Origin: CALOCV01 sp942491955
GTDB taxonomy: Bacteria > Chlamydiota > Chlamydiia > Chlamydiales > CALOCV01
DNA length: 64,000 nucleotides
Direction: 5' to 3'
NCBI GenBank assembly: GCA_942491955.1
Contig: CALOCV010000030.1
Location: forward strand, 1 to 64,000
Position numbers and translations under genes: made by a program. Below, piece by piece: positions 18,499-26,777 of the stretch; the stretch's first letter is position 1; every line of letters begins with the position of its first letter. Below the pieces are notes generated by a model. The model did not search any database and had not been told where the DNA came from. It was given only the letters and a program-made list of their open reading frames with translations.

Positions 18499-19830
18499 AT
18501 GGCAGTGAATGATGATTTTTTCTTTGATGATGGAGTCCAACGACTCGATTTTCTTGCGACTCTTGACGCCGAATTTCTCGAATTCCAAGGCTCTCTTGGG
18601 GAGGATGTATTTCGCAATGGAGTTGCCCAATTTATTTTTGAAAATGCTCCAGGCTTTGTTGGAGGTCTTCTCGGAGGTGGAACCCAAGAAAACGTGGCAA
18701 AGGTGATTTCTGCTGCCTTAAGCAAATTCTCTGCAGGAGGGAATGCTCTCCCGCGTAATTTTAACATGTTTGTTGAACAATTGATTACCAATCTAGATAC
18801 CCCCGTCGCCCCAGATCTTGAGGTGGTCAAAGAGGCCATTGTCCGCCAATTTGGCATTGCTGTCGGGATTCGCGATAAAACAACCGGTGAACTCCTTCCT
18901 AACCTTGGAGAGTGGGCTCCTTTAGCTAACGTCTCTGGAGGTCTTGATGAAGAGACACTCTTTGCACAAGCTTTTGGTGAATTCGTCCGCACCTATCCTT
19001 ATGGAGAACAAGGACAAATTTCTGATGATATCGCACCCCCTTCAGGAGACACCTCAGCTTTTCTTAATTTTACAGCAAACCTCCATAAATTCTTTATTCA
19101 CGTCGCTCGATTACAAGAAGATCCCGTGCCAGGATCCCTTCTTTCAGAAGGTTCAGGAACCAACCTCATCAGCTACGAAAGAATCTATAATGGATTCTTT
19201 CCCGATAATCCCAACGGTTTTCAACCCCGTCTTGTCGAATTTTATCAGAAAAAAATTGAAGATGATGGATTTTTCCTACCTAGCCAAGCCGTTGACGACT
19301 GGGTCGACAGCCTAAAAAGCGAACTTTTGAGTGGGATGGAAGAACTTCTCGACGCCCCATTCCTTACTTCTGTAACCGGAAACAATTCAGAAAAAGTCGG
19401 CATCCTCAATCGCATCATATTCCTTGTCAGTCGCCTTGTGGAAACTCTACAACGCGTTGCTGCCACTCAGGCACGCCAACTCGACATCCTCACCAACCTG
19501 CAGAAGAACTACACGGATATGCAATCCCAAATTCCTGTCGTTTCCGCTTCAACAACAGGTATTGGTCAACAAATCAACGAACCGCCTGATGATAGTGATG
19601 ACGACAGTGAACTTGCAAAAAACGATGCGGAAAGACGACAAAACATCAATACCAACATTAGTCAAAGAGCCATCGAAACCATTCGAGGAAGAAAGCAATT
19701 AGAAGAAAATAAGGCAAAAAAAATCCAGTCGCTTGTTAACCAAGCCAATGACGCTGTTAACCAACAGGCAGAGATCGCAACGGCATTGTTGCAACAATTG
19801 AGTAGTCTGCTACAAGCGCTTTATCGTTAA
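18499..19830 (+). CDS. Coiled-coil hypothetical protein in T3SS operon
   Basis: ATG 18499 follows AAGGAGAAA with a correct spacing. An in-frame codon at 18460 inside the upstream gene is not needed, so 443 residues are predicted. The N-terminus (FFFDDGVQRLDFLATLDAEF) loosely resembles the start region of the 14540 protein around its ILEFQ motif. A glycine-rich segment GGLLGGG lies near residue 55. The last 130 residues form a long coiled coil (ARQLDILTNLQKNYTDMQ to LLQQLSSLLQALYR) interrupted by an acidic PPDDSDDDSE linker. This build is typical of secreted translocator or tip-like proteins, but the family is unknown. It is followed by a SycD-like chaperone gene after 24 bases. Confidence 0.7.
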   Translation: MAVNDDFFFDDGVQRLDFLATLDAEFLEFQGSLGEDVFRNGVAQFIFENAPGFVGGLLGGGTQENVAKVISAALSKFSAGGNALPRNFNMFVEQLITNLDTPVAPDLEVVKEAIVRQFGIAVGIRDKTTGELLPNLGEWAPLANVSGGLDEETLFAQAFGEFVRTYPYGEQGQISDDIAPPSGDTSAFLNFTANLHKFFIHVARLQEDPVPGSLLSEGSGTNLISYERIYNGFFPDNPNGFQPRLVEFYQKKIEDDGFFLPSQAVDDWVDSLKSELLSGMEELLDAPFLTSVTGNNSEKVGILNRIIFLVSRLVETLQRVAATQARQLDILTNLQKNYTDMQSQIPVVSASTTGIGQQINEPPDDSDDDSELAKNDAERRQNINTNISQRAIETIRGRKQLEENKAKKIQSLVNQANDAVNQQAEIATALLQQLSSLLQALYR

Positions 19831-19854
19831 TTTTATGGAGAAAAGGAGGGGAAA

Positions 19855-20427
19855 ATGAAAAGTGGAAAAGGAGCCAAGACGCAAATGAAAAAAGCTGCGC
19901 TCGACATCGCCCAAGAAAATGCGGAAGAACTTGGTGGACAGCTCAGCCAAGTGATAGACAAAGTCCTAAAAGGAGGGATGCTTGTCAAAGACGCTATGGG
20001 CTTAAACGAGACCGTTGTCGAAGGGATCTACGCACAAGCATATCGCCTCTATAACACAGGAAAATACATCGAAGCCAGCCACCTTTTTCGAATGCTTATT
20101 GCCATCAACCCAACAGAAGCCAAATACACCCTTGGTCTAGCCGCTTGTTTTCACATGTTAAAAGAGTACCGCAATGCCGTGCAGGCCTATACGATTTGTG
20201 GATTGATCGATCCCGAAAACCCCGTCCCTCACTACCACGCTTCCGATTGCTATATCCAGCTCAAAGACATCTTATCAGCAATTGTCGCCCTCGAGATCAC
20301 CATCAAGCGTTCAGGAGAGAAAAAAGAGTACACCACAATCAAAGACCGCGCTCGGATGACTCTTGAAGGCTTAAAAAAAGAGTTTAAAGAAAATCCTCCC
20401 CCTCCACCACAAAAAGAGGGTGAGTAA
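19855..20427 (+). CDS. SycD/LcrH-type TPR chaperone of T3SS translocators
   Basis: A 190-residue protein starting at ATG 19855 behind AAAGGAGGGG. An N-terminal helix region is followed by three TPR units: AYRLYNTGKYIEASHLFRML (res 61-80), YTLGLAACFHMLKEYRNAVQ (86-105) and PHYHASDCYIQLKDILSAIV. This is the LcrH/SycD architecture; these cytosolic class II chaperones keep hydrophobic translocators soluble until export. The C-terminus ends in PPPPPQKEGE. Its position directly before the CopB-like gene suggests that CopB is its client. Confidence 0.88.
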   Translation: MKSGKGAKTQMKKAALDIAQENAEELGGQLSQVIDKVLKGGMLVKDAMGLNETVVEGIYAQAYRLYNTGKYIEASHLFRMLIAINPTEAKYTLGLAACFHMLKEYRNAVQAYTICGLIDPENPVPHYHASDCYIQLKDILSAIVALEITIKRSGEKKEYTTIKDRARMTLEGLKKEFKENPPPPPQKEGE

Positions 20428-20453
20428 AATATATATTTTAACAATATACATTT

Positions 20454-20564
20454 GGGTAAGTGCCGCGTAACTTTGTAGATAGAGAAGCTTAGGAAAATCG
20501 TGTCCCCTCCCTAGATAACTATGTTTCTCTCATCATACCTTACAAGGGGGCAAAGCACTTACCC
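20454..20564 (+). promoter_or_regulatory. Structured leader before copB
   Basis: A perfect 10-bp inverted repeat, GGGTAAGTGC at 20454-20463 and GCACTTACCC at 20555-20564, encloses about 90 bases between the chaperone gene and copB. It could close a leader RNA domain or bind a protein. A possible A/T-rich promoter lies just upstream (20430-20450). Confidence 0.4.
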
Positions 20565-20595
20565 CATTTTTGATTATTACCCAACGGAGGTCATC

Positions 20596-22855
20596 ATGAC
20601 ATCGCCAGATACCATCTCGGGTCCACGAAGAGACTGGCGAGATTTTTCGGTAGGCGCAAGCCAAACTTCTGCATCTGAAAGAGCTTCGGGAGCGACCTTA
20701 TCCCCTTTCGCTGCCGACGTTATCACAAGCCAACTCAACCAACAAGATAGCGCGGTTGAACGCCAACAATATCACGCCAATCCGCAGAGCCCACAACTCG
20801 AAAACCCTGACGAAGAAGAAGCTCGGGAAGGAGGCGAATCGGTTGCTACAAGACGCCCCTATAAACGAACGGATCGAGCCGTTATCTTGCGCGAATTCAG
20901 TACCGCATACCAGCAAGAAGTCGTTCGTTACGCATCGCAGCAAAGCCCCCCTCTTACAGAAGAAGAGATGGATCGTTTAATGCGCGCCTTAGAGAATCCC
21001 GACGACCCCGATATCGATGAAGAAACCCAACAACTGGCGGAACAATTGGGTCAACAAGCCGAGCAGACAATCCGTCAACAATTCCATCTTCCTCCCACAT
21101 GGACGCCAAAAAAGCACTTCACAAAGAGATTGGACCCCAACAACCGAATATGGAGGAGAATCTACAGCTGAAGAGCCCTATACCCTAGAACAACAGACAG
21201 AGATCAACAATGCTTACCAACAAACTGTGCAACAAAAGACACAAATGATATCGCGCAATGCTTACGACCCTCCACTCACTGATGAAGAAATGGCAGCCAT
21301 TGCCCAACTTGCCGAAAACCCCCAATCCGGTGCAGCAGAAGGACTCCGTCCAGAGGTAGCCGCCCTTGCACAACAAGTCCGGCAGCAATCCCTTAGCCAG
21401 ATACGAGCAACCTATGCCCTCCCCGACACCTGGGTTCCTGGAACGACAGACCAGCTAAATTGGACCCCAATTACTGTCGATGGCGTTGTGCCCAATGCCA
21501 GAGGGCAAGCAGCAGGCGACGATTTATTGATCAATACAGGACAATATTTGAATGAAAACGAAGAGGCGATGCAGAATCTTCAAGGCTCCATTCCTCCCAA
21601 CCATCCAGGACAAATCTCCATTCAAGACTTCATGAAAGCCATTGCAGAAGCGATCCAAGAATTTAAGAAATTCCTCTACGAAGAGCAGTCACGTAGCGAT
21701 GCAAAATGGGTGCAAGGGTTTACCGATGAAAGGCAAAAAGCGATCAAGCAACAAGGATACGAACACGAAGAGATAATGGAACTGACCAAAAAAGGTGAAA
21801 AAAAACAAAAGATCATGTCGGGCCTGAAAATTGGTATGTACGTAGCGGCTGCTGTTATCGCTTTGGCTGGAATGATCTCAGCGGTTTTCACAGGAGGATC
21901 TGGAGCCCTTCTTGTCGCCGTCGCCGTCACGCTCATCTCCATTGCTGTTAGCGTTGCTGACTCGCAAACCGGTTTTATGAGTAAGGGAATCACAGCTGCC
22001 GTTGACGGTTTAGCCAGTGCCGTTGTTGAGATGTCCGGAGGAGCTATTAGCGAAGATGATGCAAAAATCATTAGCGGTGTCACCCTCCTCATCATCGCCA
22101 TCGCGGTTACAGTCGCCTTGGTTGCCGCATCCGGTGGAGGAGGTTCCTCGGGTGTACAAGCAACGTCGAGCATTGTCAAAGAGACCGTCAAAGCGACGGC
22201 TCTGAACGTTTCCATGGCTCTTGTTGTCGCTGCTATCGGTCCTCTTACCATGAACGTCGTCGAACAAATCATCAAGCAAGCCGATCCGAATATGTCTGAA
22301 GAGACCCGAAAACTCATTGCCATGCTCACTTCTCTTCTCGTCACCCTGGCAGCAGGTGCTGCAATGGGAGCTACAATGAGCAAAGGAATGAAGAATATTG
22401 AAGGAGCTAAAGGGAGTGGTGGAACCGCACAAGCAACAGGAACCACAACAGCAACAGCGAATGAAGGAGCCAGCATGGCAAAACGCATGATGGAGCAGGC
22501 GAAACAAGCATGGAGTAATTTACCTCAAGACACCAAGAATTCCCTATCTGGAGCAGCCGATAAGATGACAGCCGGAGTCAATATTGGACTCCCCGCCACT
22601 CAAGGAGCCATGTCCATGGCAATGGGTGCCATGCTATTGCAACAGGCGCAAATCGAAAAAGAAAAAGGGTATGCTGAAGCTGATATCCACGCGATACAAG
22701 CGTTGATCAAACTTCTCGATAAACTTTTAGAACATATGCAAAGCACGATCGGTGGAGAGATGAAAATGATCGGCTCTCTGGACAATGTACAAAAAAACAT
22801 GTACAGAGGAGCTTCAGCAGAATTGAGCAAAGGCTGGAATGCCGTGCAAGCGTAA
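20596..22855 (+). pseudogene. copB: CopB/YopB-type T3SS hydrophobic translocator, one frameshift
   Basis: The protein would insert into the host membrane and form the translocon pore. Reading starts at ATG 20596 behind CGGAGG and covers an N-terminal acidic region. Two tandem modules follow, each LTxEEM...xxLAENP...TWxP. The frame changes once at the A6 run 21108-21113. With five As the sequence continues smoothly as WTPKSTSQRDWTP. The long 3' frame carries hydrophobic helices MYVAAAVIALAGMISAVF, ALLVAVAVTLISIAVSV, VTLLIIAIAVTVALVAA and LIAMLTSLLVTLAAGAAMG, the YopB/IpaB pattern, then a helical C-terminus. About 750 residues in total. Because CopB is normally essential, a sequence error or slippage is as likely as a true pseudogene. 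Confidence 0.8.
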
Positions 22856-22867
22856 AGGAAGGGTTTC

Positions 22868-23425
22868 ATGACAGATATTTTTCAACTCGACAAAGTCATG
22901 GAAGAGATTGGCGATGAAATTGCCAAAGATCTCTCTTCTGAAGAAAAGAAGGAGATGGAAGAGGCCATTCTCAAACATCTAACCACGGGAATTCCTCCTC
23001 TTCAAGCTCTTGGATTCAGCAAGGAGATGGTTGACGCTTTGTATACTGTCGGACATCAACTCTATCGCGCGCAAAAGTATGATCAAGCCGCCTCTGTCTA
23101 ACAAGTATTGGCTCGCCTTGATCCGAGCAATTTTCGCGCCTATTTTGGACAAGCCATCTGTGCCCATAAGCAAAAGAAATACACCATTGCTCTGATCCAT
23201 TATTTTACCTCCATTCATTACGCACAAGACGATCCCCTTCCCCGCTATCACCTCGCTCACTGTTTCCGCGAACTCAAGCGTTACCGAGAAGCCACCATCA
23301 TGCTTCGCCTAGCCATTGATTTGGCAAAGACTAACGAGAAAAAATATAGCGCTCTTGGAGAAAGAGCACGCCTTTGGCTCAAAGCCATGATTAAAGAGAG
23401 TAAAAAGAAAAAAGTTCCCGCATAA
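22868..23425 (+). pseudogene. Second SycD/LcrH-type TPR chaperone with an internal stop
   Basis: It starts at ATG 22868 after AAGGAAGG, twelve bases behind copB. Residues 1-77 include LGFSKEMVDALYTVGHQLYRAQKYDQAASV, matching the first TPR of LcrH. An in-frame TAA at 23099-23101 follows. The same frame then continues as QVLARLDPSNFRAYFGQAIC and two more TPRs (DPLPRYHLAHCFRELKRYREA) to 23425. A tyrosine codon at the stop would complete a normal 185-residue chaperone. A single base substitution or sequencing error is therefore the simplest cause. Internal restart at TTG 23108 would give only the C-terminal half. Confidence 0.8.
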
Positions 23426-23437
23426 AGGAAAACCACC

Positions 23438-24106
23438 ATGATTCCATTTGGCAACGTCCCTATCGACCCACCCACCCGTCAGCTTCCAGGAGGATTGGAG
23501 ACCGATCGTCCCGATTTCCGCCACCATCAACAAGTCACCGATCCCCATCACGGCACCAACATCAACGTCATTGCCAGCGATAGTGAGCTTAACATCGACG
23601 TCCCCATCAACGTACTTGCAAGGAATATCGGTTTCCAGCAAGCAGAAGCCTCCTATCCCCTTCTTCTTCCTATTGCATTGCTACGTGGTGAAACACCCCG
23701 TCTTCTCGCAGAGAGTCCTTTAGCTAAAGAACGCTATAAAAAATTGTTGCGCCGCCTATCGCCTGCCTTACGCGAAGCGATCGAAGCCAATGAAGGACTG
23801 CCCAAAGAACATCGCGATGGAGCATTGACCGGTTTTGCAGAGAGTCTGCAGTGGATGGCCCTTTTCATGACCAGTTTCCAAGGTTTTGGAAAGAAAGAGG
23901 TGGAAGGAGATCCTGAGAAAGAGGCTAATGCCCTAACCATGGGATGGGGAGAAACATTAGATGAAGAAGGGAGCATTTTTGTCGGAGCTCTACAAGATTA
24001 TCTTACCCAATTTGATGGAGGCGCTCCTGAAAGAGAAATTCTTTCGACCCTCTTCTATGAAATGCGCGACGCCGTCCCAGAAAGCCCAATGACAGAGGAG
24101 GAGTAA
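23438..24106 (+). CDS. Hypothetical protein in T3SS translocon operon
   Basis: A 222-residue protein from ATG 23438 behind AAAGGAAAA. The first 60 residues are proline-, aspartate- and histidine-rich and look disordered. A helical core follows (YKKLLRRLSPALREAIEANE, FAESLQWMALFMTSFQGFG) and an acidic tail PMTEEE. The stop codon lies one base before the next ATG, and the GAGGAGG of its last codons serves as the next ribosome site. This indicates tight co-translation. No family recognised; an accessory T3SS factor is the best guess. Confidence 0.7.
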   Translation: MIPFGNVPIDPPTRQLPGGLETDRPDFRHHQQVTDPHHGTNINVIASDSELNIDVPINVLARNIGFQQAEASYPLLLPIALLRGETPRLLAESPLAKERYKKLLRRLSPALREAIEANEGLPKEHRDGALTGFAESLQWMALFMTSFQGFGKKEVEGDPEKEANALTMGWGETLDEEGSIFVGALQDYLTQFDGGAPEREILSTLFYEMRDAVPESPMTEEE

Positions 24107-24107
24107 C

Positions 24108-25053
24108 ATGTCTCTCTCTCCTTATCAGCAACAGGAACGGTGGCAAACCTTGTTGGAGAAATTGGAAAACCACCCCTATCTAGAAAACCAATTATACGCC
24201 CTCCACCCATGGATTCGGAACCGACAACTGCAACTCTCTCTCGACAATGCCGGTGTCGCTGCACCCTTTCTCGTCGGATGCTGTGCAGCAACGATCGGGA
24301 TCTATAACGAAAAAAGTGCAACAGGATGGATGGGTCCTGGGATTGAAGCCATAGCAAAAGGGGTTAAAAAATTTTGGAAGCTCTCTCTCCCCTCTCTTTC
24401 CATCGGTGATCAATGCCTTCTGGAAGCCGTGACCGACCTCTATATTCTATCGATCGCCTTTTTTTTCCCTCTATACGTTACAAGGAGGGGCACTTGGAGG
24501 AAAAGGGTTGTCTGACGAACAAAAAAACGACAAAGAAGAGACCTACCGCATCAACACTCTGCTCTTTTTCATGGGATCAGAAACCATGCGCACTCTTGTG
24601 ATGGAAACGATGACTCTCCTAGGAAAGAGCAAAAGCATACGAAATCAAAGTGGAGAGTTAGCTCGACTGTTGAGCCTTTTTTTAAGCCTTTTATTTATCC
24701 AAAAAGAGAATCCCCAACAATTTGAAGAAGTATTTACCGAGCTACAGCCTTTTGTAGAAAAAACCATCCATAGCGTGGAAGAAAGTATCGAATCGCTACA
24801 AGAACAACCGACACAGGAAATCGCAAGATGGATCACAACCCTACAGACACTTCTATTCGCTTGGAAAAATGAAGACCCCTCTTCCTGGAAGAAGAACCTT
24901 CCCTCTCTTTGGGAAGTCCTTGGAGTCAAACAAGAAGAGATCGACCGAGATATCGAGCGTCTCCGGACAAAAATCGAACAACTCGGTGATGAAATCCAAC
25001 AATCCTTCTTACGGAGAGATGAAGCGGTGACCAGTGTTACCCAGTCCGTTTGA
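24108..25053 (+). pseudogene. Hypothetical T3SS-operon protein split by a T8 frameshift
   Basis: Two frames join into one plausible protein of about 314 residues. The first (24108 to about 24460) has FLVGCCAATIGIYNEK and LLEAVTDLYILSIAFF. At the T8 run 24459-24466, removing one T gives AFFSLYTLQGGALGGKGLSD and leads straight into the second frame, which runs to 25053 (NTLLFFMGSETMRTLVMETM and a C-terminal helical EIDRDIERLRTKIEQLGDEI). Read separately, the first would end with a basic tail at 24515 and the second would start at a TTG (24508). The joined reading is favoured because the linking peptide is glycine-rich and natural. Function unknown. Confidence 0.65.
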
Positions 25054-25080
25054 AGAAAAAAAAATATATAGGAGGACGTG

Positions 25081-26418
25081 ATGGAACCGATTGGAATCCC
25101 TCCACCCAACGTCAACCCACCTCAAGGGTGGGAAGAAGATGATGTCGAAGCAACAGAAGCCGGTACCGCAGCGGGAACAGGGGCTACTGGTCGTGTGTCG
25201 GAGAAACAGCAGAGTGATGTCCTCTCGCAAGCAGGGCATAAAAGCGGCACAGACGATGCCCAATTCTCTTTCGATGACAAGGAAATTGACCGACGGCTTG
25301 CTACGAATAGCAGCTCTTATGATCGCCTACAAGGACCAGCAACGACAAAAACCACTGCAGGAGATCCCGTTTTAGGAACGGAAGGAGTGGGCAATCAATG
25401 GTTTAATACATCGGCACTCGCCATTTTGTCGTACTATCTCCTTATGATCCAGGAAGCGTTCATGAAGTCACAGCTGCTTGATAACAACTATGTAACACAA
25501 ACCATTGGCATGTTTTCTCAACTCGCAAAAGATGTGAAAAAACTCGATGAGTTCGCTGCTGACAAAAACTTCCAAAAAGAATTTGCCTCAGCGATGGGAC
25601 AATTTGCCCAAGGAACGATGTCGATGAGCAATGCCGCTGTACAAGGGACGCAATTCGTGCAATCGCGCAGTGAGATGAACGCACAGCTCCAACAGAAACA
25701 GGCAGAATCCAATATGGGGTATTATAAAAATGACACCGATCAAACGATAGCCGTCGACTTAGGAACAGGAAAGGCAACTAATACAAAAACTGGAGAGAAA
25801 ATACAAATTGACCATAACAAACTTAGTGATAAACAACTACGAGAAATCCACGACCAATCTGTACCCCCTCCACAAAATGCTCCGCCGGCTGGCACTGGGC
25901 AAGTACGGTTGGCTCAATCATATCTCAATAAAAGGGAATTGGAAAGAACAAAACCCGTAAAACCCACTAGTGATGACCCCGTCGCACAAGCGCAGCATCA
26001 GCGCGACCAAACGCGTTATGATCGCGAAGTGAGAAAGACCGATAATGATATCTACCAACAAAAAGATGATCTCAGACGGTCAGGTGATGATGTGGCCAAC
26101 CTGACCCGTTTCAAAAATGCTCGTGCAATGGGAGAGGCCGACCAAAAAACTACATGGTGGACTCGAGGAGTCTCGCAAGCATTAGGAAATTGGGCCGATG
26201 GTACCTCACGGCTTTTTAGCGCCGTTTACGGTAAAGAGGCGGAAATGGCCAAAGCTCAATCTCAATACAAACAATCGGGTGAACAACTTATTAGCCGCTG
26301 GATGGACCGTTCGACGGAAGATAGGAAAAAAAGTTACGACAACATTAACCAATTGATCGAATTTATGATGCAAATGCAAAATGAATTGGCTAAATTGGGC
26401 ATTGGATATAACCGATAA
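25081..26418 (+). CDS. CopD-like minor translocator / secreted T3SS protein
   Basis: A 445-residue protein; ATG 25081 is preceded by TAGGAGGACGTG. The N-terminal ~100 residues are proline-, glycine- and threonine-rich. A single hydrophobic segment lies at about residues 105-125 (NTSALAILSYYLLMIQEAFM). Helical segments follow (MFSQLAKDVKKLDEFAADKN), then a long charged central part, and a C-terminal amphipathic helix (INQLIEFMMQMQNELAKLG). Last gene of an operon with CopB and SycD chaperones, one membrane segment and the length usual for CopD make this assignment reasonable, but it rests on context more than on motifs. A 78-bp piece of this gene recurs at 32566. Confidence 0.6.
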   Translation: MEPIGIPPPNVNPPQGWEEDDVEATEAGTAAGTGATGRVSEKQQSDVLSQAGHKSGTDDAQFSFDDKEIDRRLATNSSSYDRLQGPATTKTTAGDPVLGTEGVGNQWFNTSALAILSYYLLMIQEAFMKSQLLDNNYVTQTIGMFSQLAKDVKKLDEFAADKNFQKEFASAMGQFAQGTMSMSNAAVQGTQFVQSRSEMNAQLQQKQAESNMGYYKNDTDQTIAVDLGTGKATNTKTGEKIQIDHNKLSDKQLREIHDQSVPPPQNAPPAGTGQVRLAQSYLNKRELERTKPVKPTSDDPVAQAQHQRDQTRYDREVRKTDNDIYQQKDDLRRSGDDVANLTRFKNARAMGEADQKTTWWTRGVSQALGNWADGTSRLFSAVYGKEAEMAKAQSQYKQSGEQLISRWMDRSTEDRKKSYDNINQLIEFMMQMQNELAKLGIGYNR

Positions 26419-26437
26419 ACAAAGCCGATCACCTTTG

Positions 26438-26476
26438 ACCACCTTCTTCGGAGAAAGAGAGAAGAGGGTGGTTTTT
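26438..26476 (+). terminator. Terminator of the translocon operon
   Basis: ACCACCTTCTTC (26438-26449) pairs with GAAGAGGGTGGT (26461-26472) and is followed by a T-run. It lies 20 bases after the last gene and is the only clear terminator in the 12-kb operon. Confidence 0.85.
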
Positions 26477-26777
26477 CTATATTTTTAAGAATCAAATCAT
26501 TTTAACGCAAATTTTTGTCTATTTTTCTACGCTTTCAGCAACAGGACAAGGCACTCGCATCTAAAAATTATTGAGGTAAGTATCTCGTTTAAGTAGCAGA
26601 AAATCGAGGTTTTTATAAACTAGGGGACAAAATTTCCACTTGATCTAAGGGCTTGCATTATAACTTACTAACATTCTAATGCTTGTGCCTCATTAACTTT
26701 TCTTGTTTTTTTAGCAAAATTTTCTTGCTATAAAAATACGATTTATTTAACCTTGGGGCTTCTTTTAGGAGCCAAGT
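26477..26777. other. AT-rich gap, no gene seen
   Basis: About 300 bases with no coding pattern on either strand. A TAGGAG Shine-Dalgarno for the next gene is at the end. A promoter is likely in the AT-rich 26640-26700 part but no strong match stands out. Confidence 0.5.

Noticed and set aside
21676..22488. Minus-strand 270-residue reading frame inside copB
   Set aside because: It mirrors the hydrophobic helices of the translocator on the opposite strand and has no supporting signals.
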